Source of the DNA: Cladorhizidae sp. MBARI D1340-BT2
Lineage: Eukaryota > Porifera > Demospongiae > Poecilosclerida > Cladorhizidae
NCBI GenBank assembly: GCA_028752905.1
Contig: JAQNBH010000015.1
Location: forward strand, 32,985,663-33,049,662
DNA: 64,000 nt
Direction: 5' to 3'
In this document: piece after piece, positions 44,831 through 57,900 of the stretch
How positions within the stretch are numbered: the first letter of the stretch is position 1
Layout of the letters: the number at the start of each line of letters is the position of its first letter
Translations under genes and position numbers: made by a program
The notes under the pieces: generated by a model
What the model was told of the DNA's origin: nothing
The model's input: the letters and a program-made list of their open reading frames with translations, nothing else
Database searches by the model: none

Positions 44831-45665
44831 AACACTTATATAGCTCAGCTAGACATGATATTGCATGTGTACCAGCATGCTTATGACATTATTATCTCTT
44901 ACCAATCTTCATATTCAAAGAGGAAGTAACTATAAGTAACTGTTCAGTTGGTGATTTACAAAGAATCTAGATCGCTGACACAGATTGTGGAGATAATCCC
45001 TACTAATATTACATTCTTCATATGGAGAGAGCATTGGGAAATTTAAAGTTTTGTGTGGTAGGTAAGTAGTTATGAATGGTCATATAGTGTATGTAAATTG
45101 TAAGTACAGTATTGCATGTTGTACATACAGTTGAATAAACATCCAGTGACTATAGTAAAGTTCTCATGTGAAAAATACGGAAGGTTGACATCACAATCCA
45201 TTGCCATCCAATATCATTTTCAGCTAAAATATTAATACGTGATGTAAAATTCCTCCAGTTCATCAGGAGATATTTCATGCTGAGTGCGTTGATAGAGCTT
45301 GGCCATGCATGAGCTTGAGGGGTGCAAAAACATTCTACTGGAAAGGGCTATAGTCATCAGATTTATATTCAACTAAATGTATGGCCCAGTGAAAACTAGG
45401 GAAAAGAACAGAGGATAGATTCAGTTTGTCTCCTCTGCAATGCATTCAAGACACATATAAAGTGGTTTTAGAGCTAACCATGGTCAAACCTTTTTTTTTT
45501 AAAGTTGCTGCCAATGTGAGTTGTAGCTCAAATAGAGTAATAATTGGCCTGCAAACTTATCAAGCTCTAGCCACAGCTATGTAAACACACCCTTACAGTC
45601 ATTCAGATTAGCGATCTTCTCATAGACTCAAATCCTTACCTCAACCCATTCACATTTACCCCAGT
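44831..45665. other. No gene seen
   Basis: No recognisable domain. A stretch near 45200-45330 has no similarity I can name. Confidence 0.3.
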
Positions 45666-45901
45666 CCACAGTCCTGGCTGCTGGGGAGCTACTCTGAAGA
45701 GCCAGTACTTAAAGCCACGACCACCATAATTACATGTTTTATTTATTTTATTATTAATTTAATGTTTATTACTATTATTATCATTATCATTATAATTTTT
45801 TATTTATTTATTTATTGTTTATTATCTTTAAATTATTGTATTATTAATGTTGTTGTTATGATATTATTATTATTATTGTTTTTGTTTTTGTTGTTGTTGT
45901 T

Positions 45902-45956
<55 letters not shown>

Positions 45957-45961
45957 GTAGT

Positions 45962-46054
<93 letters not shown>

Positions 46055-46560
46055 ATTATTATTATTGTTGTTGTTGTTGTTGTTGTTATTATTATTATTA
46101 TTATATATTTTATTTGTTAATTTTTTGGTTTATTTTTATTTTTATTTTTATTAAATTTATTATTATTATTATTATTATTATAAATTTTTTTTTATATACC
46201 AGTATATAATTGTTGTTTTATTTGTTTGTTATTTATGTACTTTTTATTTTTATTGTTCATTTTTATTTATTGTTCATTTAATTATTATTATTTTTATTTA
46301 TTTTATTTTTATTTTTTTTTGTTTATTAAAAAAAAAAATTATTTATTTAATATATTTATAATTTTTTTTTTTTTTTATATATCCGGTGCATGTGCTAGGT
46401 GCAGGTACTGGCATATGGTGTACTGGCATGTGGTGGATAGCTAGCTACCAGTATATAGCAGGCTCACGTAAGCCTTAGCATCTAATTTTTCCTGATGAAG
46501 GCTAGTCGAAACATCTAGTGAATACAATTTGAAGTTGATTATTGAGGTGATTTTAATACA
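45666..46560 (+). mobile_element. Penelope-like 3-prime end with expanded microsatellite
   Basis: The copy starts at GGCTGCTGGGGAGCTACTCT and keeps only the last codons and tail. A 640-base TTA-rich microsatellite (45735-46380) follows. The terminal sequence ATCCGGTGCATGTGCTAG, CTCACGTAAGCCTTAGCATC and CCTGATGAAGGCTAGTCGAA, then ACATCTAGTGAATAC, ends it. Confidence 0.82.
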
Positions 46561-47400
46561 TAGTTCTAGCTGCAGTAGCAGAGAATGCATTCAAGTGTTA
46601 TAGTTGTGTGCGAAGTAGACAGAGCGTACGACTTAAGACAAATGGAGTTCAAAGCCATAAAGACTTGTGAGGTTTATTGTTTGTCTGTAATGTTTGACAC
46701 ACTATTTATTGTGGCACAAGTTAAATGGAGCACACAGGGATCTCTGCATGAATACATTTTAAGGTATACATATATCAATTGATATCAACTTGATTTGTTG
46801 TAATAGACTAAACTTCTCTAACTGTTTATATCATTATCCAATGAGCTGCTGTTTGGTTTAAGAATCAGCTCCATTGAAGTGAGAAAATAAATGCTATGCA
46901 GCACTACGTCACTACATGTCTACACCAAAACTTAGACCAACTAAATCCATCCTGGATGCCTCCTTGCTAAAAAGCGAAAGCATTCCTGGCAGGTATATAT
47001 ATGTGCTTGTGCTCTTCACAGAATAACTTCTAGAATATGTAGCAAAAGACCGTTCATGAAGGCAGTTACGATTGCCAGCCAAGAAAATGTTTTGCTCACA
47101 TGCCCTGTCCAACTGGATGTGAAGCTTTATTAGTCATTTATTGAGAATGTGCATATGGAGAATGGGCACCGAATACAAATTCTTTGATTTTCCCCGACAA
47201 TGTCTGAGTTTGTGCCATTTGGCACTTGTGGCATTTACTCGGTTAAGGAAGTAAAGCTGGTAGAGAAATTATCAATTGACCTGTGAGAAGCAAAGCAAAC
47301 AAGACTCTAATGTAGACCACAACCAGTTCGATGACCCTCTAACTTTTAATTAATGGTAAAGGGTCATCCAACTAGCTGTGGGAAGTCCTTTTTAATGGTA
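46561..47400. other. No gene seen
   Basis: Only short frames without recognisable similarity. Confidence 0.3.
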
Positions 47401-47419
47401 ATAGAGCAATTCCTTTTCA

Positions 47420-47940
47420 AACAATCTTGTTTGTTTTATTGTTATAATTGTCTTCTCGATAATCTTCTCAATAATCAACTTGAATTTACTCTCTCACAAT
47501 GCTTCATCTAGATGCTCTAGCCTTCATCAGAAATAATGAGATGCTAAGACTCATGTGAGCCTATATAGCATGTGATACAAACCATAACCATAACCTGGCA
47601 CACATGTTCAGTACATGAAACGGATATGGCAAAAATAATAAAAACAAATATAAATGATAAAAGTAGCAAATTATATAACATTCAAATAATAAACTTAAAA
47701 TTAAATTTAAAAATTATAATATAATAATAAAAAGACAAATTTTACTGAACACAGATAAATTATGGTGGTCATGGATTCAAGTTCAGGCTCTTGAGAGTGG
47801 CCTCCCAGCAGCCAGGTAAGTCTATTCTACAATCTCAATTGAACCCCTCACACTCTGGTGTAGGCTGATGTGCAATGCCTCCTTCACTAGCAGTTCCCTA
47901 TGTCTTCCGACATGATTTTTTTCTGGCCAGCAGTGGAGGA
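47420..47940 (-). mobile_element. Penelope-like 3-prime end, third copy (minus)
   Basis: The terminal motif (reverse of 47500-47535, TCTGATGAAGGCTAGAGCAT, then CTAGATGAAGC) is followed in element direction by the TTGATTATTGAGAAG signature. The coding end at 47740-47930 matches 43880-44060. Its AT-rich tail (47640-47730) has not expanded into a pure microsatellite. Confidence 0.78.
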
Positions 47941-50900
47941 CTACATGAAGTCATGGCTTCAGAGTCTCCATGTCCTTTAAACCTGTTGTCATACCCTACA
48001 CATATCACCTCATATCATCTTGTTGCTATTATTGACTGAACCAGTACGGTCGGCTACAGCCTCAGTATAACGACTGTTAACAGTTGCACAGGAGAACCCC
48101 AACCAAACAAACAGTAGATGGAAAAAAGCTACATCCTCCTTTGTAGATGAAAACAATTTCCCAGGATCATTATTTTACTAACCAAATAGCAGAACTGAGT
48201 GATGGTCATTCATTCGACCGGGTTTTTACTCAATTCTGATTATAACATAGCAGGTGAGCTAGCCAAATTGCATCATCAACAAGAAGCCTTAACCACACCT
48301 CTTTCTGCAATTGAGAAACAGATCAGACACTGCAATGCACTGGAACATTTGGAGTGTTCTGGGACTCAAGTCTTTATGATTGTGTGCAAGTTATGTGTGG
48401 GAGAAAACAGAGACAAGTAGCTACATATGATGCATACATAGATCCTTGAACTTAATTTCAAGGTTTTTCACACATTCTATTTTCTTATGTGCTGCTTCTT
48501 TACACCCTTAGCGAACACACTGGGAGAACTATTATTGGCTGAAATGACCAGCTAAGAATTAATGTTTATCTGAATTATGAGCTTTGGTTTTTGGGTGGAT
48601 TCCATCAGCCATTTTGAAAACACAGGGAGGGACTCTGCACTCCCCGATAAAACTGTGAAATCCATCTTCAAGGACCTTTTCATTCTCTGGCATAACTGTG
48701 TACAATTCTTTTATTATAATTTTAGTACCAGAAGATTCTCAAAATTTTCCAACACCTGTGTATGGCTTATCAAAATATGCCATGGGTAGGGATTATCATA
48801 GGTAAGGCTCTTAGGCTTAGATCTAACTTGCTCACATGCTGTATTATTTCAGAACAAGTTGACTGTTCGGTCAATTTACTGATAATGTTGTTCCTCTCTG
48901 CTGCACAAGTCATTGAGAAACAGCAGCTGATGCTCTAGCAAGGGGCTGACCCTAATAGCAAAAAGAATATCAATAAGGTATGGTATGCTCTGACTTGTGC
49001 AGTGTACAACAAGAAGATACCACAATGGCTTTATCAACGATCAACTTAAACTTTTGTTACTCAAAGTTGCTACATGCTCTCATTATCTTCAGGTATGATT
49101 CCTGGTGAAGGATTAACCAAGGTGTTGAGGAACAAAGTATTAAGTTTATTATTGAGAAAGTCATTGTATTCTAATAGATGTATGCCAGCTGAGAGTTTGT
49201 TGAGAGAATAATAGCACAAGGTATGGTATGTCTACACTGCCGCAGCAAACTGAGTGATCAGCTACTATGCCATAGAGAAACCAAAAATTGAAACTACAAC
49301 AAAAATGTAAAAACAAGCAACTTTATATAATTAATATCAACTGTCAACACATAAAAAGGAACAAGACTACACCTCCGTAGGCAACAACCAGTTAGATGGT
49401 CCTTAACCTTTTAAAATCATGTATACCGACAACTTTCTAGTGATTTGTGAAGATGAATTAAAAATATGAAAGTCATGTAAGTGATTGTGGTTCACGCCCT
49501 GGGTATAGTCTTGTTTGCTTTCTTTGTTGACAAGGCAACCAAATGAAAACATTTTGTTCCAGTGTATATATATGTATGTACAACAGAGGTCGAAACTACT
49601 TGTCTGGAAAAGCTTACTGACACACACACTAGTCCTGAACAGTATGAGGGAACTCAGTATATATAGGATAAATCACTCATGCTACACATCTCACTGGATG
49701 GGCAAGTCACTTGATCATGTGTTTTTTTATTATCATTTCTGGAGCGATGTACATTAGTATGAAGAAAAACGTTACAGGATAAAATTGCTGAGAAATTTCA
49801 GTCATTAGTTTGTTTGGACCACCAATGCGTGAAGTCAGCATTTTTTTCTCCATCAAAAATTTAATAGAAAATGTTACTATTAAAAAGTATGTTCAGCACA
49901 AACAGAATGATTTTCCTGCTCAAGTCCCATTCATGAAAGTATTTATAACGCTTTTTAAATACATTTGGACTATACACACTTCTATAATTTGCAATCGCTG
50001 TTATCTTCAGCTGCTCATGTTGGAAGCAGCAGTGTAAAGTACCTGTCTATTAGGCATACCATAAAAGTAGGTTGTTAAGCCAGTATCTACACTTATATAG
50101 CAGATGTTTTTGTTTTTGTTACAAGCCTACTTTACTGTTGGTTTCAAGGTATCAGCAGTTGGATGATCTCAAACTCTAACATCCAGAGTGTGCTCTGGCC
50201 AGAACTCCTGAAGGTTGGGAGGCCATTTCTCGATACACACATGCACAGCAGCAAAAAGGGCACGTACATGTACAAGCAACGACCAATGTTGCTATGCCCC
50301 AATCATAGGCATGTTCGTTCTTAAGCAAATAATTAAGTGCATGCTTGCTGCTCACTATTATTTTGTTGTTGACATAATTATGCTATACAGTATGCACCTA
50401 GCTTAACAACTATATAGCTCTTATATATATACATGTATTTCCTTTCTCAATAATTGACCTAAATTTACTCACTTGACATTTCGGCTCGAGCAAAACATTA
50501 TGTGAGTATGTTTCCACCAAGTTTTAGCCAAACTACTGTATACCAATTAGGACTAATGAATGAAGGATCTTTAGACCTTGCCTCTGCTCTATGATGTAAT
50601 CACTACGTACAGCTCCTGGTCAGCCTTCAAACTCAAGTGCAGTCATTACATGTGTTCTCTATAATATATATTTGTCAAACGGTCTAATATATTATACTAC
50701 ATACATTATCTATTTTGCACCATTGATTATAAATATATATTATGTGACTGGATTCCATTTTGATTCATGGATGCAGTTATAATCAAGTGTCAACGGTGCT
50801 TTTTCATGGCTTGAGGGCTCTATCAGGTAAGCACCATTGATACGCCACTAACCTAGTAACAATTAAATAAAACCAAACATATTTTGGTTCTCTAGCACAC

Positions 50901-53100
50901 TGGCATTTAGGCTAAAGGCCACAGTATTAGCTAGCTGGTGCCTCAGTCTTCTAAGCTCTAGTGCGGCAGGCAATGATTCTCTCTTAGAACACATCTGCAT
51001 GTCTTTTACTTTTATCAATAGCATTTCTGCAGATGCTATTAAAGTAGAGTTAGATGCAGCCTTGCTAGCTACTAAATTGCAACCTTTGTATATATAGATA
51101 TATCTGCTATTGTCAGGAACATGAAACCTGCCTACAGAGATATTGCTATGGTATAGGGTCATCTAACTGGTTGTGGTCTACATAATCGTTGAGAAATGTA
51201 CATATCAACCATATAATTATCACTAGATAGCCAATTAATTGAACAACATTATCTGAAATTTGGTAGCCTAGCAACTAATTTAAAAAACCTGAATATGCTT
51301 ATAATACACACTAGTTCTTCAATATTTGACCAATAGATTGGAAGAGAGGAAGGTAGTAGAGGAGGAGGAGAGTATAGTGAGGAAACTGAACCTGTTAAGC
51401 ATATACAGATTCCAAGTATGGGGCAGAACCTGGAACAGAGGGATATCATATTCTATTGCAGAATCTATGATAATATTATTTAGCATAAATCAAAATAGCT
51501 AGAGCTAGGTATAACTTTCAAGCTATCAACCTTGATCCATTATTACCATAGTATGTCCATACTTAGCTATAGCTGTCTACAAAAATTCTTCCATTGTTCA
51601 GGCTATCTAACTACATCCATACTTACCTTGAAACAATCTGTGAATCACTATCATCTATATACTTCATTAGTAACAACAGCTTTTTTGAGATCTGCCATAT
51701 CCTCAGGGTGCACAGCAAACATCGTCATCAGCATCCTCAAAGTACACAAGCATCCCAGTATTTTCTTCATTACTGCTCTTGCTATCTGAGAGAGTAATTC
51801 AATCCCAGCTCCAAAGCATTGCCATGGTTGAATGGTAATGTCATATTTTCAGACACATGACTTCAAATAATATGACATTGCATTAACCTAGATACCTTGA
51901 ACTATTCCATTATTGATAGAACACCCTTTCAATGATTTTCAGCACGATATTGGGAAAAATTGAGATAGTCATTCACTTTGCACCCATTACATCTGTGTTG
52001 AGTCAAGATAAATTTCATGGCATTTTTCATACTTGTAGGATTACTTTCAGCTGGTATAAGATACCATAATTATAAGGATTCTTGCTTTTTGTGTTTAGTG
52101 CCAACAAAATACTTCAGTCCTCATGAGAAGCATTTCAGTTGAAAGGTTGGCACTAAAAACAAAAGGCTGATTGAAAGAGAATCCTTAATAGTTTCTTCGT
52201 AGTCTTTATAATTTTCCCAAACAAAATTGGAGTATGCTAGCACTAGACCAACAACACTCACAAAAGCTACAGAATTCCACATCTATTACGAAAATTGTAT
52301 GAGCCCCAGTAAACCAAGGCTTTATATAGGAAGGGAAATGGGGCAGGGCGAAGACATTGACTCTGACTTGAAATAGTTCGTCCCAATTGGAATTTTGGCT
52401 GTCACTTTCATGTATGAAGTTGCAAAAGTCTCAGACAACAAGGTTGACTACATGAGATAAAGGCTTGTAGCATGTAGAAGGGAATATAATCAATGCACTA
52501 TAAGCTATAATTTTCTTATATCAATTGAGATGAAAAACTTGTAGATTTGGCAACACTAACTTATGACCTACCATTGAGGAAACTCAATATTAAGTGCCAT
52601 TGACAGATCTAGAGGTGCTCAATGGCCAACCTCCCTTACCAACTTTCAGTTTCCAACATGCAGTTCTTTGCTATGGAGTAAACCAGCACACAGTTTAACA
52701 TCTTCCAGATATGTGCCAGAAAAAAATCTCAAGAGTCTAATTTTACAGGTGACCATGCCTAGCAGCACAGAGTTTTTCTCCTTTAGAATGAGCACATATG
52801 TAATAGTAAAGTTGGTGTGGTCAAGTGACGAAATTGAAACTTATTAAGATGCTAGTTGTGAGTGAGGTCACCATATGACACCCAAATATACTCTATCAAA
52901 AATATCAGAGCTGATATTGCTGCTTTATAAATGGAATTTGACCAAATAAAGATCGCAAAAGAACTTTTGCCCAATGTTGATCGTCATACAGATTTATTTA
53001 TATTGATCTATATATCTATAAGGCAGTAATGGTTTTTGACCACCAATGTGTCAATTTGGCAGAAAAGTTTCATAAAATCGTCATTCTGTGTCAAATAACC
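47941..53100. other. Long region without a recognised gene
   Basis: Small frames (48199-48420, 49810-50037, 50863-51162, 51532-51797) have no recognisable domains or splice context. Diverged copies of the Penelope-type terminal signature occur at 49095-49200 and, reversed, 50440-50500. A 20-base inverted repeat with a 40-base loop lies at 52085-52165. Confidence 0.4.
52085..52165. repeat. Imperfect hairpin, about 20-bp stem
   Basis: CTTTTTGTGTTTAGTGCCAA and, on the other arm, TTGGCACTAAAAACAAAAG are complementary apart from one or two positions, around a loop of about 40 bases. It could be a tiny inverted-repeat element or a hairpin RNA. Confidence 0.5.
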
Positions 53101-53250
53101 TATAAAAAAAAGTGGAATATTTAACCCACATCCCTCGGATTTTGCTCAAATTTGATGCCTGGGATGATTTTGGCTTTTGGCTATATAGAAAAGCTGAAAA
53201 TTCAAATATTAGCTTAATTGGATCAGTGGTTTTCACTTCTCACAATGTTT

Positions 53251-55638
53251 TCATATATTCAGTATATCATTTTCGCTAATGCAATAGTCTCTGGATGAAG
53301 ATGATCGAAGTGAGGGTGTTTCAACTAAACACAGTATGTTGTCTTCTATGATCCAACATTTGTCTGATTGTAATGGCCAACAAAACTGCTTAGCTGGAAC
53401 ATGTGGGTGCATGAAGTTGATTTTGTAATCACCAAATTCATTCGAGATTTCATCCCATTCCCATCCATGGCAGATATCATAAAGACAGCACACAAAGTTC
53501 TGTTCTTAGATTTGTAGAGGTGTTCGTTGCTACTAGTTCGCCTGACTCCAAAATCCTCACTATCATCATGGGCTGTCGTCATGGAGACCAATCTTGGTAC
53601 ATCAGATTGAGCACTCAAATTCGAGATGGGGACAAATCGGTGCAGATACATAGTTCCCTTTATTGTCCTTGATGACTCCAACCTTGTTTGGAGTTCAGTT
53701 TCGCATTATGTAATTTTCTCTGGTGCTACATTGAAGAATTTGATCCCAGAGATATTTTCCATACAGAACTTCATATTGGCTTCTGATGTAAGCATCTGGT
53801 CATTATATGGACGTTGGAGACTGGCCTTTGTCACAAGCCTTTCACAGTGCCTCCAATCCTGTCACAGACACTTTTACCCTGTGAGGTTGTGAAAAAATTC
53901 CATTCAGAAGCCAGATTAAAATCTTCTAGGTGGTGGCACAGATTGATGATGTTTTTGTTTGTTTTTGTATTGTCCGGCTCATCATCTGTGAAATAGTGAA
54001 AAAATTTCGGACCTGGAAACTCTGTTTTTAGATAGGCACTTACAACACATACATAACAATGTTCTAGTGTCTCATTTTCGAGTCTGTGGTATGCCACAAA
54101 ACGGGTGGATGGTTACGTGTTTGTTTTTCCCTGTGGAAACTTTGTATTTTATCCTGAATGACATTGAAAAGTTCTCTGCAAAATCTCCTTGTAGGATAAT
54201 TTCCTCCATTGGCTTCATGGAGGACTTCAATGTTTTCATGTGTGCACTATGAGATTTAGCTGTAAAACTATGTTGGGTTAATTTGACCAACTGTGTTGCC
54301 AAGTTCCCAATGAATTCCAACTTTGGTAGTTACAGCCATCACAAAGTTGTATGATCTGTACTAATTCATTGTCGGTATGTGATATCCTCTATGTCTCCTA
54401 GTTCTTCACATCCATCCAGATAATCGATCAGTCCCCGGCAACCAGGACACTCCTTACAATGCCTCATACACCTTTCACTTTCCATAGAACACTCGCACAG
54501 CTTCATCAAGTCATTTACATTTTACTTCAAAGATGCTTCAACCATCAATTTGGGGTTTTGATGGTATTTGCAGACACACAGAGAATGAATCCCAGAGGCT
54601 CCAGCCTAAACACACCATTTTGGTCGAAGTGCAGCAAATGTTGAAAGGCCAATTTTATTTTCACGGTGGCTTCCCTTCCAGGCAGGATGGAGCTCCTTCA
54701 AATTGGACAGAATTAGATTTTTTTTGTGTTGAACCTTCACACCATCACTATTTGTAACAGTTACAGTTTCCTTCATTCCAGGACACATGCGACTGTTTTC
54801 ATCACTTTCATAAACGGTGACAATTTCACTTTTCATCTCGTCTTTCCCTTATTTTTATCACACTGTCCTAATATACCTTTGCATTTTTATTATGGCACGG
54901 CTTTTTTTGACAAGATAATTTGTTGCAAGAATTCTTCCATTGTCCGTATTGGAAATGGTGATAGAGTTAATATCTGGATAAGGACTTAGATTTTTGAAAT
55001 TTATTTTTCAATTCTCGCATCATAGATTGATATAATTTCAATTCTTTCAAGTTAGTAGCTGCCAAGTTCAATTTCATAACTTTAATCAAGTTTTTCTTTT
55101 CAATGTTTTCTTTGCTGATTGAAGCTTTTGTTTACCTCTCATTTTCTTACTCGAAATTGATAGTCCTCCTGTTTTGACTGGTGTTTCATTCAGATAAACA
55201 AATGCTGTATTGACATCCAAAGCCATTTCAGGAGAACTGATGCACATTCTTTCATCATCTTCCCATTACACCACCTTTCTCTGCATCTTCATCACCACAA
55301 TTATACATTCACATCATAACTTTTCACCCATGTTTTGGAGGATTAACAAATTTCTCATACATATATTATAGCTAAGCTCACAATATGTAGAGATCTAGTC
55401 CTTGGGTTTGCATGACAGTTCGATGGATCACAAAAAAAAATTCTTCTGATGTTGAAAACTTTGTAAGCAATTCTTTTTCATGATGCAGACAAATTGTTTT
55501 TATTACAGTATTATTAAGTCTGCTACGTAACACAGGCAACCACATTTCCTCATGTTCCGTTACATTTGGAATTGAAGTTTTCCTTGCATGCCACAAATGA
55601 TGACAGAGGTTGCTAATTATATTAAAATAAATATGCAT
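53251..55638 (-). pseudogene. Decayed transposase-like protein of a widespread unassigned family
   Basis: From high to low coordinates the minus strand reads LPVLRSRLNNTVIKTICLHH with EKELLTKF (55638-55440); SRMCPGMKETVTVTNSDGVK, KIGLSTFAALRPKWCV and SGIHSVCVCKYHQNPKLMVE (54836-54530); LQGDFAENFSMSFRIKY (54230-54170); HVTIHPFCGIP; FHYFTDDEPDN with LCHHLEDFNLASEWNFFTTS and CDRIGGTVKGL (54000-53831); and a C-terminal block with NEFGDYKINFMHPHVPAKQF and CWIIEDNILCLVETPS (53493-53280). I recognise this layout (PGxKD, CxCxxHxN, DFxENY, SDGxxSQ, MHPHGPA, CWVP) from multicopy proteins in many animal genomes, probably transposases. I cannot name the superfamily with confidence. Frameshifts separate every block. 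Confidence 0.75.
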
Positions 55639-55639
55639 A

Positions 55640-56470
55640 CATTTAGACTAAACCAAATATCATAACTGTTCTGCTACCAAAATGATAGTGGCGGGTAAGG
55701 CACAGTAACCAGTGCATTTGGCAAACAGGACCCCACCGCCAGAAAACTATTTTAAAAGGGCACCCATTTTGAAGGATCGGTGCATTTTAATGATCAGAAA
55801 CAAGCCATCTTTGTTTCAACTATATGCCAATATTGTGTAGAAAGTACATGTAGTAAGACCAGGTAACACCACCAAAGTCAAGAGGAAATAGTTTGATTAA
55901 TTCGTACTATGATTCGTATGTGCATTCTAGGCCATCACAAGCATTCTAGAAAAATAAATGTATACTCATATTTTTTCGAAGCAGTCTCAGAGAGTCTTGA
56001 CAGCTAAAATACTCTAGAATGTTCCTCCTAGCAACTTGATGAACATGTGCTTGTTTTGGGTTCAGTTCACACAAGGGGTACTGACGGATTCAATTACAAA
56101 AGCCAAATAGGAGGAAGTGGGTATTTTAGATTTGCTTTCACAGACTACTGAGAAATATAACATCTTTCATTTTTACATATTGTGTAGAAAACATGTTGGG
56201 TTACAAATCTGACAAATTTTCATTTCAATATCAGGAGAGGCACAAAGTCAAATTCAAAGGTCAAACTAAGGGTCAAAAGGTCATCACATTTTAACTTGCC
56301 CCTACCAAAAAATAATAATAGCAGATTTGGAATCCCTGGGGCACTTCCTTTCCCGTTAGATTAATCCTATCAAGATTGGTCACATGGTTGCAGAGTTATG
56401 GACGTTCAAATGTACGTCAGCACGCCAAATTTCAGCTCATTTATCGATTACCATAAATGGGCAGGCCATA
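55640..56470. other. Subterminal part of the inverted-repeat unit
   Basis: No further coding homology seen. This is 5-prime untranslated or promoter sequence of the element between its gene and right inverted repeat. Confidence 0.35.
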
Positions 56471-56979
56471 TCTTCAAAACCACAGGTCTGATTGAGACAA
56501 TATAAGAAATTTCAGCTTTTCCTTCCAAAATCAGCACAGACACCAAATTTGAGAAAAATCTGAGCTAACACCATTGACATGGAATTCACAAATAAGTTTA
56601 GGTAATTGCCCAGGTTTCTGAGATGGTAGTATATTAGTCAAACAATAACAAACAGCAGATATAGTCTTTGGAATACCATTATTGGTTACTCCTACATTAC
56701 CACCGTCAACTAGTATGCTGAGACAACATAGTGGTCACCACACACTACACATTTATTCATCTTATAATATATGTACCTGACGCCATTCCTAAGACAAGCC
56801 AGAGAAGAGGGAAAAAGAACATTTTGGAGAAGCAAAGAGCCGGAAGAGCCTGGAAATCAACAGGGCTTTACAGCGACGTACACCTGACCAAGAAATCTTG
56901 CGGATGACGGTTGGGGAGAGCGAGGGATATGGGCGGGGCGGAGCTTAGAGCGCAGTTGTTATTCCGCGCTTGCGATGTA

Positions 56980-57900
56980 CTCTTGCACTTACTCTTCTGG
57001 CGGACTCAGGGGTGGAACTGCAAGCTCTGTTGGATATGGTACAGGCTTATATGTGATGGAAGATGAAGTTTCATAGCAAGAAGAGCAAGGTCATGGTAGT
57101 GGGAAGAAGGAAGCAGGAGTGAATTGGAGGATTGGTGAGGAGATATTGGAAGAGGTCACAGAATTTAAGTACCTGGCAGTGTGGTTTGATAGGAAGCTAA
57201 GGGGTAATGTTCAGTTAGAGAAGATGGCAAAGAAGGCAGAAAAGTGGGTTGGAAAGTTGACATGGATGAATTGGCAGGTGGAAGAGACAGAGGAAGAATG
57301 GTGTGGTAGCTTCAAGTGAGACCTTGTTTGGAGTATGCTGCTCAAGTATGGTGGACAGGAGGACATGATACATACAAGAAGTTGGAGTCAGCACAGATGA
57401 GAGTGGGTAGGAGATTGTTGGGGGCAAGTAGTAGAGTAGCATGAGTGGCAGTACAGGGAGATATGGGGTAGGAAGCTAGAGTAGAGGAGGAAAGAGATAA
57501 AGGTTGTGCTTGGTAAGAGATTAGAGGTATTTGAACAGAGTAGATTTTTTTTTTAATAGTTTAAATAAACTAAGGGGGGATGGAGGAATTGGATGGTAGG
57601 AAGAATATGAGATCTTGAGGAGTAAATACGAGCTAAACAATGAGGTTGGATCAGTACGTAAGTGGAAGGGGAAAGTGAAGGTGAGAAGTACACAGCACAT
57701 TGCGACACTAAATGAATACTACTAACTAATAATGAATACTGAACAATGACTGGCGAGTGATCATAAAAGTTAGAACATGATGAACTAATAGTCAGGGCAA
57801 ACCTACTTCTTATGAAAATGGAACAACTAATGATGATGATGATGATTCCAAGACAACAATGATCCACAAGATGTTAATATAATTTAATTGCTAGGCAAGG
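56980..57900 (+). pseudogene. LINE reverse transcriptase, C-terminal fragment
   Basis: The plus strand reads LQALLDMVQAYM, KFHSKKSKVMVVGRRKQE, then shifted NWRIGEEILEEVTEFKYLAV, WFDRKLRGNVQLEKMAKKAE and KWVGKLTWMN. This is the end of a non-LTR retrotransposon RT (the KSKVMVVG...FKYLG...FD block). Traces of a following GRRLLGAS and RVEEERDKG segment run to about 57500, and a charged Trp-containing stretch to about 57680. Jockey/CR1-like RTs have this layout. Frames are broken and the catalytic FADD region is missing. Confidence 0.75.

Larger units (their letters stand above)
53134..56564 (-). mobile_element. DNA transposon-like unit with long inverted repeats
   Basis: About 100 bases at 53134-53235 and 56472-56564 are imperfect inverted repeats: left CTCGGATTTTGCTCAAATTT, right reversed CTCAGATTTTTCTCAAATTT, then TGATTTTGG, AAAAGCTGAAA and CAGTGGTTTT / CTGTGGTTTT in the same order. 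Homology beyond these limits is weak, so true ends and any target duplication are unclear. Between them lies one decayed protein gene. Confidence 0.7.

Noticed and set aside
45762..46055. Leucine-rich frame resembling a membrane protein
   Set aside because: It is a TTA microsatellite inside a Penelope-like 3-prime tail.
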